From Romanomermis culicivorax (lineage: Eukaryota > Nematoda > Enoplea > Mermithida > Mermithidae), in the NCBI GenBank assembly GCA_963922205.1, contig CAWUHX010000113.1:558001-622000 (forward strand): a stretch of DNA of 64,000 nt, written 5' to 3'. This document shows, in pieces, positions 60,701-64,000 of the stretch. Position numbers and translations under genes: made by a program. The notes beneath the pieces are model-generated. The model saw nothing but the letters and a program-made list of their open reading frames with translations, was not told the origin of the DNA and did not search any database. Positions within the stretch are counted from its first letter, which is position 1. The number at the start of each line of letters is the position of its first letter.

Positions 60701-63598
60701 TGCAGTGATGCCCCTAGAGCCGAAGAAACCAGTGTTGGTGCAGACTTTGCGGGAGCGCAATGTGCATTTCCACGCTGTGGCTGTAATCGGGTCTGAGCTA
60801 GGGACATACACCGTAACATTCATGCGCTGCGGGCTCCATGAAGATTGCGGTGGTTTACACTCTACACGCTGGGGTAACTCAAGTGGATGTCCTCTTCTTG
60901 AGAGACCGCAAAATTGATACTGAGCCGCCGGTGCTGACAAACTCACCCCTAGAAACAGTGATGCTACCAAGGTCAATTTTATTGTCAAAAACAACATTAC
61001 AAACGTAATTTGTAAGTGTTCACTGAATTTCACAAATCTGGCCTGAGGGGCAGTGTCAGATTTCTTCTTCGTCGCTGTCGGACGAGATTGATTCCTGACC
61101 GGGGAAATCGAGGACCAATCCACCGCACGGGTGGATTTCCCGGAGGATACCAATTTTTGGCGACCGTGGGGCGACTGCCGTTGGGAACGGGGATTCCTCA
61201 ATGATGCTGACATCTTCGTTAACCGGACATAAGGTCTCGTCGACGGCCATGTGTTCGACGACGGGCGACTTGGTCGCAGCGGTCGGAGATGTCGTTTGGG
61301 CTGGTGCCGGCGATTTGACCTGGGCTGTTGCCGACGATGTATGTTGGGCTGTTGCCGGCAATGTAGGATCATTTGCAGGTTCCTTGGCCAGGGGCGAGGA
61401 AGCAGTAATGTCCATTTTCGTTGGCGATGTCGCGGCAACAGGTGGTGCTGCTGCCGGTGATGTAGCGGCGGCAGCAGGCAGGAGGATCCGACTGGCCTGT
61501 TCGACTGCTCGGCGGGCGGCATCGACTGAAGGCGAGGATGGCTCCCCGTCCAATAAGAACTTCTCGACGGGCGAGATGGTGATAGTCCCATTGGCAATGA
61601 ACTCGAGTGCCCGTCGGGCGATGTCGGGTCGTAAGAGGCGCATTGAGACGGGTGCTGCAAGCACGACGTCGGCGGCCGTGAGCACTTCGACATTCGATGG
61701 CTCGTTGAGCAGAGTCCACGGCAAATGCGGGTATTTCTTGGCCAGGTCGACTGACCAGATGGCCAACATCGCGTCTTGGACGGGCGATGGCGCTGTGAAC
61801 AAGAAATCGATAGAGTCGTGGACTGAGATAGATTCCTGGTTCCTACTCTAGGATCACCTGAAGAAGAAGGTAGTATACCTGACAAATTCATGGGCTCGAC
61901 CTGGTCGAGGACTTCCGTAGCCGAATCTGTGGAAATCGAAGGCGGTGGTCCTGGAGGGACGATGCGGGCCGGTGGCGCCGAAGATGTCGTATTCGCGGCT
62001 GGAGCTGGCTCGGCAGTCTTAATTTTAGGAATGCGATACGATGCGAGGATGTTAGCGTGGCCAACAAACTGCGGTGTCGTCGAGGGGTCCAGAGTGACCG
62101 GCATCGCATACCTTGGTGGTGGTGGTGGCAGTGGTATGTCCGATACGTTTATTGGTACGGGTACCTGGGCTGCTTGGACCACTGAAAATCCAATACTGAT
62201 TACGCAGACAGGATAACACTGTTGTGAAGAATCTGTCAGGTGTTCAGCAAGTGCCTCATCATCCAGGTCAAGAGGATCTGGATGAGGAGGGCCATTGGTA
62301 GCTCCAACGGCGTTGTTGCGGCGTATGGGCTGCCGATATTGGTTTCCTATCCCGTTGGGAGGGTGATAACCATTTCTCTGATGATACACATTTGTCCCCT
62401 GGGAAGAATAACCAGTATCTTGGTAGACATTCTCACCCGTGTTTGCCGGATTGCGCTGCGGACAGGCAGTTGATCGGTGCACTCGCACTTGACGACAATG
62501 AGGGCATGGCCTATCACATGGGTCCGTGGGATGGGCACGTGTACGGCAAAAATAACAGCGACCACCGTTAGCGGCGTTGTTACCGGGAGCGGCACCGGTG
62601 GGACGCTGGGCCCGGCAGTCGGCGTCGCTATGTGTACACAGTCCGTGGAAGGAGCACGTTTGAAGGTGTGCTCCCGACGAGCGTCGCCCGGCGGACTGAT
62701 TTGGTGTCAACGGCTGTGGAGGCGGTGTCTGTTGGATTGGCGTGGGTGCACGTTGCTGGGCCGTGAGCTTCGCTACGTGGGCCGTGAGCCTGGCCATTTC
62801 CTGTTTCAAGCGGCGAACCTCATCGGCGGAGGATGACGACGTTGGAGCGTTGCTCTGACGACCGTTTGCGCTTCTGTTAGGCATTTCGGGATTATATCCG
62901 GCGTGTTTAGGTTCTGAAGAGAAAACGGCGTTAGATGGAGCAGTGTACCGGATCTCGTCCCGAAAGATTTGGGATTCTGCGTAACAGGCTGCCTTGAGTG
63001 TCTCTTCAAGAGTCGTGAACTCCCTAAACTTGATACTATCTCGGAGGACCGGCTTCAGTCCCCGCAGAAAGATAGGTTTGATGATAGAATCTCGGACATC
63101 CGTCGCGAGGTCTGGATACGCTACCCTGGATAGTCTCTTGAGGTGCTCAAGGTAGACTATCGCGGACTCTGTCCGCTTCTGCAGTCGATCTTGGATCAGC
63201 TGCTGATGCAGATCAGAGTCGCGCCCTACCGGAAAATCTCTCCGTAGAAAAGCCGTAAACTCTTCGTAGCGGGTAGGTATTGGAGTGCTGCTGCTAAAGT
63301 CCCGGTAGGAGGCGAGAGCAGGACCCGTGAGGCATGACTCCAGAAAAGCGATTTTATACGCATGATCTGTCTCGCTTACACCCTGGAGTGTAAAGAAACG
63401 AGTAAGATGCGACATAAAATCGGTGATAGACTCACCAAAAGCACCGGAGAAGGTGGGAGGGGCCATAAAGCTGGACACGGGAGGGTGCCTCCGACCATTC
63501 ATGGCCTCTAACTTTTGGTTGAGGGGTCCAAGAGCATTCTCAAATGCAGCCTGGACTTTGTTCTCGATCTGTGAAGGGAGATCAGCTTCCGACTTCAT
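54458..63598 (-). CDS. Gag-Env-PR-PR-RT-RH-IN polyprotein frame (3,046 aa), copy 2
   Basis: One open frame from ATG at 63,598 contains, by residue: Gag (1-about 300, with [16 protein letters not shown] and [11 protein letters not shown]); a CHHC motif (315-328), a CX2CX4HX4C knuckle (348-361) and a CX2CX5HX4C knuckle (365-379); a Pro-rich segment; a basic Ser/Arg/Pro segment (about 590-860) that overlaps another frame; an envelope-like glycoprotein (868-about 1470); retropepsin-like PR1 (DTG 1501) and PR2 (DTG 1833); RT (D2192, YLDD 2254-2257); RNase H (TDAS, D2403); integrase with HHCC finger, D2728, D2788, E2824, and a GPY end. Env between gag and pol is not the usual arrangement. No stop or frameshift separates the genes, so it may be one polyprotein or be divided by splicing. 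Gene symbols are not assigned. Confidence 0.9.
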   Translation of the reverse strand: MKSEADLPSQIENKVQAAFENALGPLNQKLEAMNGRRHPPVSSFMAPPTFSGAFGESITDFMSHLTRFFTLQGVSETDHAYKIAFLESCLTGPALASYRDFSSSTPIPTRYEEFTAFLRRDFPVGRDSDLHQQLIQDRLQKRTESAIVYLEHLKRLSRVAYPDLATDVRDSIIKPIFLRGLKPVLRDSIKFREFTTLEETLKAACYAESQIFRDEIRYTAPSNAVFSSEPKHAGYNPEMPNRSANGRQSNAPTSSSSADEVRRLKQEMARLTAHVAKLTAQQRAPTPIQQTPPPQPLTPNQSAGRRSSGAHLQTCSFHGLCTHSDADCRAQRPTGAAPGNNAANGGRCYFCRTRAHPTDPCDRPCPHCRQVRVHRSTACPQRNPANTGENVYQDTGYSSQGTNVYHQRNGYHPPNGIGNQYRQPIRRNNAVGATNGPPHPDPLDLDDEALAEHLTDSSQQCYPVCVISIGFSVVQAAQVPVPINVSDIPLPPPPPRYAMPVTLDPSTTPQFVGHANILASYRIPKIKTAEPAPAANTTSSAPPARIVPPGPPPSISTDSATEVLDQVEPMNLSGILPSSSGDPRVGTRNLSQSTTLSISCSQRHRPSKTRCWPSGQSTWPRNTRICRGLCSTSHRMSKCSRPPTSCLQHPSQCASYDPTSPDGHSSSLPMGLSPSRPSRSSYWTGSHPRLQSMPPAEQSNRPVGSSCLLPPLHHRQQHHLLPRHRQRKWTLLLPRPWPRNLQMILHCRQQPNIHRRQQPRSNRRHQPKRHLRPLRPSRPSSNTWPSTRPYVRLTKMSASLRNPRSQRQSPHGRQKLVSSGKSTRAVDWSSISPVRNQSRPTATKKKSDTAPQARFVKFSEHLQITFVMLFLTIKLTLVASLFLGVSLSAPAAQYQFCGLSRRGHPLELPQRVECKPPQSSWSPQRMNVTVYVPSSDPITATAWKCTLRSRKVCTNTGFFGSRGITADVMTTQHLAPAACTLAHRTKMFGSQKLVGIRPGFYSTNQTLGVMYEWCCSNVCKTVTNLFIEEGQVASWDGTTALSTLGDVGGCSPTAGQCTTLDGVIVWPAQNFTARCHYHPKGNYTASMSGNHVIIDDLQVALKIPGNSRVFQLCPELRSTTVRTDQGLLHRIHGRYNLTQNLFRVATDSRPDPVNAKLNYLAQQIKESEINGFRFTWLELCSHAQRYLDLTWQLLRFDPTLGARAFLQRNDLTAEFTGDALTIWPCQKVNATYVYHSYRVGNVCYKYLPVQVGGTIYFATPGGPDLIKSSPIVPCHHHFTGIFRNRSGWFTESGAVHVSHIPLELFWKQRFNITHFEARALFHDQLAMTPSNFAFFKQYVYKTEQIEAVLNRLVNFTAGLSLQPDAIYQAFAGVGTDIKASLGGVGLAANHVITGQQHTLAQGLHAVLSTPVQLIFNILITLTVLIGAGYLAYLGVSYYLSYRLRSKQVRFVSRFSPLGLYRKVQRWIGFHYVQNDVPSQLDRITPCFVVLLDTKETPAFLDTGCPRTIISQRLHKALAKESPKAVMAFQQHHDFNPLMSINGKAVHTILSGPYEIMLPGNRQPNTRIDVHLHVCKTTSPFWAPVDLILGLDFLEQFKNIMFDYQRNVCRLDAVELPLLLTTPEIDQIDPWWENTRALSRNSHRSGSRSRSRASSISRPHSRASSVASSRGSTRGSRASSRRASRHLSTLHGSGCPRPPPGTSPVTLEKGRYREPSDSDAPTSPVPNAPPLSDTEVESLGATQSPKDHSDHVLTVQDESTLLNDPEPSVGYALVGLLRRTGLPIPKRSGKTKHASGATTPDSGHVVTAFYPNDIRTPHIKVLLNNWVEAKALVDTGAVFSLLDHKLAAQLPNLSLSQTRARPIAANGSPIPLLGAAYITVTVADVSERIQVQIQENCSAELVLGTNFLGRFNCVSLNWEKSFLQFEESRIPCDNLIHSPPSARGALPLKDLVILEPRSLTRFTVPVPPIYTNVPEVAFFPKHLTGSQRHVYFAGSVSTVTNGHIPLQVVNPSTHSVVLYPHTTIGHVQMHSEPSRESPVDSDTVLDRQWVEANAVISPDISPRDRAALLDLLVAYTDLYALDEKDTGSTDLVQHEISTGDARPVRRFPYRSSPKEKDLIMQEVKALQEKGIIRPSTSPWATNTVLVRKKNGSHRMCVDFRGLNEVTKKNVYPLPRIDDILDTLKGMKYFTTLDQANAYWSIPIAEADKEKMAFNTPIGLYEFNYLPFGLCNAPGTFQRLMDLLLTGIQWRTVLTYLDDILVFGNSHTQMLERLADVFARLRRGGMKLRLSKCKFSHSEVEYLGYRISQSGLEPDQAKLAAVQNLPIPQNAKDIKSFLGLVSYYRRFIPGCARLSEPLTKLLRKETTFQWSKPQQEAFDELRRLLTNPPILRHPDFSESFILQTDASISGIGAVLSQLDEHGYDHPVAYASRGLTAAEKNYSITELETLAVVHFVKHFRPYLFQHEVVVQTDHTAVKAVLEKPNPSARITRWGLALAEFKLTIRPRKGQSNGNADALSRLPDPNSLTGQSIDDTPLYRPEGHVMMITDGAQHLARSRTLTDGVQHLARSSNSAPITVGAERPVRSESYAQISIGAQHPDLFAAQLEDPELADIIRSLKPLGDQNDVRGYHLLDNVLQKWTGESNKIVIPKSMVTTIIRAHHDDILAGHFGAKRTARLIARRYHWPSLSRDVKSFCQRCDLCQRNKPARQKTTATLKPITITGPFHRVGVDCMGPMTTSEAGNRFIVVFIDYFTKWVEAFATPDITAHTIARLFVTQIVCRHGAPQILQSDRGTDFTSKLMTEITGICATKKIHSTAYHPMTNGEVERANQTLATRLRMYVHQGHTDWDEHLPYAVFAVNISMNESTGYSPFELMYGRTPMLPVDAALSFNPPAHIINVSSYDMEVKRHFTNALTLIQSRIEKAQEAYARSYDRKAHDVSYKVGDQVLKLPTSNKRGLTPKLLPIYDGPYLVTSVAYPNVTLRLEMDQEDTVHVNQLRLYVSPEQPSEAEDTPPTSQATDSAPLLYPSISRDFTPNLIDPHLDAEVPDP
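57880..58320 (-). CDS. Second retropepsin-like domain (PR2)
   Basis: Residues about 1,815-1,915 read as an aspartic protease fold: [14 protein letters not shown] gives the active-site DTG (D1833), and [13 protein letters not shown] gives the hydrophobic-Gly motif expected before the C-terminal helix. It lies directly upstream of the RT in the normal pol position, so it is the likely element protease. Retropepsins work as dimers and mature the polyprotein. A beta-rich linker ([14 protein letters not shown] to HTTIGHV) connects it to RT. Confidence 0.82.
58400..58720 (-). CDS. Ser/Arg-rich linker between the two protease domains
   Basis: Between the DTG domains, about residues 1,620-1,730 contain [20 protein letters not shown] and [15 protein letters not shown]. 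This is a run of SR/RS dipeptides like those of splicing regulators or of basic nucleic-acid-binding spacers. It is followed by an acidic [13 protein letters not shown] segment. Its role is unknown. It may bind RNA or be a phosphorylated or cleaved spacer. Confidence 0.6.
58820..59190 (-). CDS. First retropepsin-like domain (PR1), fused to the envelope tail
   Basis: [20 protein letters not shown] carries a DTG at 1501-1503, and [11 protein letters not shown] provides the second signature about 100 residues later, so the spacing is that of a complete retropepsin-like fold. It follows the membrane anchor of the envelope region by about 60 residues. A second, independent DTG domain is not usual in gypsy elements. 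It could be a duplicated protease or a domain used for cleavage between envelope and Pol. Confidence 0.78.
59190..60997 (-). CDS. Envelope-like glycoprotein with signal peptide and membrane anchor, copy 2
   Basis: From an internal ATG at 60,997 (residue 868) a hydrophobic signal peptide ([17 protein letters not shown]) is followed by a Cys-rich ectodomain of about 520 residues. It has nine N-glycosylation sequons and paired cysteines such as [31 protein letters not shown] and CSPTAGQC. A single transmembrane stretch (about 1413-1440, [20 protein letters not shown]) is followed by a basic tail. The cysteine pattern around WKC..C..FFGS and the GVIVWP..C block recall class III-type glycoproteins of chuviruses and rhabdoviruses. 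This is a tentative family reading. Role: membrane attachment or fusion, if functional. The equivalent in copy 1 is 47,821-49,628. Confidence 0.75.
61023..61036 (-). promoter_or_regulatory. Possible splice acceptor just upstream of the envelope start
   Basis: On the minus strand TTTGTGAAATTCAG ends 25 nt before the envelope ATG. A leader-to-env splice from a GTGAGC donor near 63,687 (CCA|GTGAGCC) would make an mRNA starting at the signal peptide. This is a suggestion only. Confidence 0.35.
61056..61847 (-). CDS. Overlapping Gag C-terminal frame (about 264 codons), copy 2
   Basis: In the -1 phase relative to the long frame, this reading opens after a TAG at 61,848-61,850 and ends with TGA after an acidic tail ([11 protein letters not shown]). 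It has a folded-looking start ([35 protein letters not shown]), then an Ala/Pro/Thr/Ser-rich spacer. The composition is that of a real protein, whereas the overlapping long frame here is a monotonous S/R/P/H mixture. The first codon read as a start (61,802) is TTG, so it is probably entered by splicing or frameshifting from gag, not by its own initiation. Confidence 0.6.
   Translation of the reverse strand, partial: SRNQESISVHDSIDFLFTAPSPVQDAMLAIWSVDLAKKYPHLPWTLLNEPSNVEVLTAADVVLAAPVSMRLLRPDIARRALEFIANGTITISPVEKFLLDGEPSSPSVDAARRAVEQASRILLPAAAATSPAAAPPVAATSPTKMDITASSPLAKEPANDPTLPATAQHTSSATAQVKSPAPAQTTSPTAATKSPVVEHMAVDETLCPVNEDVSIIEESPFPTAVAPRSPKIGILREIHPCGGLVLDFPGQESISSDSDEEEI
61793..61857 (-). 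other. Candidate 65-nt intron joining gag to the overlapping frame, copy 2
   Basis: The donor CAG|GTGATC and acceptor TTTCTTGTTCACAG bound 65 nt. Removal joins the gag frame (codon phase 1) directly to the overlapping acidic frame and skips the TAG at 61,848. Donor and acceptor resemble those of SNW1 and katanin in this window (for example AG|GTGATG). A length of 65 nt is in the range of the short host introns. Confidence 0.55.
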
Positions 63599-63974
63599 GT
63601 CCGAGGGTTCGTTTTCCCGTAAGGTGGTTAGAACAGACGTCCTTGCCCGTGAAGCAATTAAGTCAAATTGAATAGAGAGTGGCTCACTGGTCTGTACAGG
63701 CTGGGTACTGAGACGGCAGGAACGACGGGGTGTCTCTATTGTGTAAAATGAAAGTGAGTACTACTTTTGAATTCGCGGCGAAAGAGCGCGTGAATTCGGA
63801 AAACGCGTGCGCGACGGCGTTTGTGACGTAAATTGATTTAGCTTAAGACTAGCGACCACGGAAAGGGAGCTAGAATGGAATAGGATTATAAGATGTAAGA
63901 TCAGAGTACATCAGGGTGACGCAGAAGGGAATTTATCTGGTCGCCCATGATGGACAGAGGCATGGCCTGAGATA
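63599..63974 (-). promoter_or_regulatory. 5' leader of copy 2
   Basis: This untranslated stretch of about 400 bases lies between the presumed primer-binding site and the gag ATG. It has no long upstream frame. It contains a GTGAGC donor-like site at 63,687 and GC-rich inverted words (GAATTCGCGGCGAAAGAGCGCGTGAATTC) that could form a stem. Confidence 0.5.
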
Positions 63975-63995
63975 TGGGGGAATCGATCCCGACCA
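63975..63995 (-). other. Possible tRNA primer-binding site
   Basis: On the minus strand TGGTCGGGATCGATTCCCCC begins with TGG, the complement of a tRNA CCA end, and lies three bases from a TG at 63,999-64,000 that would open the LTR (TGTCACAG). The tRNA is not identified. Confidence 0.45.
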
Positions 63996-64000
63996 AAATG

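Larger units (their letters stand above)
52627..63998 (-). mobile_element. Ty3/gypsy-type env-bearing LTR element, copy 2 (intact coding frame)
   Basis: It has a partial 3' LTR, polypurine tract, 1.55 kb 3' non-coding region, one uninterrupted 3,046-codon frame, a 400-base leader and a likely primer-binding site at the very end of the window. The 5' LTR would begin at 63,999, just outside. Sequence identity to copy 1, the undamaged frame and all catalytic residues suggest recent activity. The presence of a GPY/F-type integrase end and a D-D-35-E integrase places it in the Ty3/gypsy group. Confidence 0.9.

Overview
The window looks like nuclear DNA of an invertebrate animal. Two conserved eukaryotic genes are split into many short exons. 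Introns of about 55-330 bases alternate with multi-kilobase introns, most 3' splice sites are short T-runs ending in YAG (the type usual in nematodes), and the host DNA is AT-rich and full of transposon debris. A nematode or similar small invertebrate is plausible, but nothing here fixes the phylum.

Layout. Bases 1-2,125 hold repeats and a decayed LINE with a (TTA)n tail. Bases 2,380-22,010 (+) carry a complete katanin p80 regulatory subunit gene (KATNB1-like) of 12 exons whose lengths sum to an exact 779 codons. Its 10.7 kb ninth intron and later introns are packed with non-autonomous DNA transposons, another LINE relic and a 1.6 kb purine-rich tract. Bases 24,514-31,510 (-) carry SNW1/SKIP, a spliceosome and transcription co-factor, in 9 recognised exons, lacking only a tiny first exon. 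The two genes converge. Bases 31.5-41.1 kb are repeat-rich, with a broken CR1/L2-type LINE at 36.7-38.7 kb (-).

From 41,105 to the window end the base composition changes sharply, to GC-rich. This part holds two tandem, nearly identical 11.37 kb units of a Ty3/gypsy-type LTR element on the minus strand, separated by a 100-N assembly gap. The downstream-most unit in the window (52.6-64.0 kb) has one uninterrupted 3,046-codon frame. Its order is unusual: Gag with zinc knuckles, then a secreted or membrane Envelope-like glycoprotein with signal peptide and transmembrane anchor, then two separate retropepsin-like domains, reverse transcriptase, RNase H and integrase. In usual env-bearing retroelements the envelope follows pol. 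Here it lies between gag and pol, in frame. The predicted topology (signal peptide, ectodomain, one membrane anchor, cytosolic tail) would put the fused Pol on the cytosolic side. A 65-nt GT-AG candidate intron at the end of gag would switch translation into an overlapping frame ending in an acidic tail. This suggests that splicing chooses between a stand-alone Gag and the long Gag-Env-Pol frame. This is the best candidate in the window for an undescribed system.

Small repeats are also informative. One short family with CATACCTGTAA termini and long G/C runs shows perfect 8-bp target duplications at two sites, and a sister family (CATACATGTAA) carries a GCGCGAAGCGC hairpin. A separate 208-bp element sits nested inside a member of the second family with a perfect 8-bp duplication. 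No tRNA, rRNA, CRISPR array or bacterial-type operon was seen.
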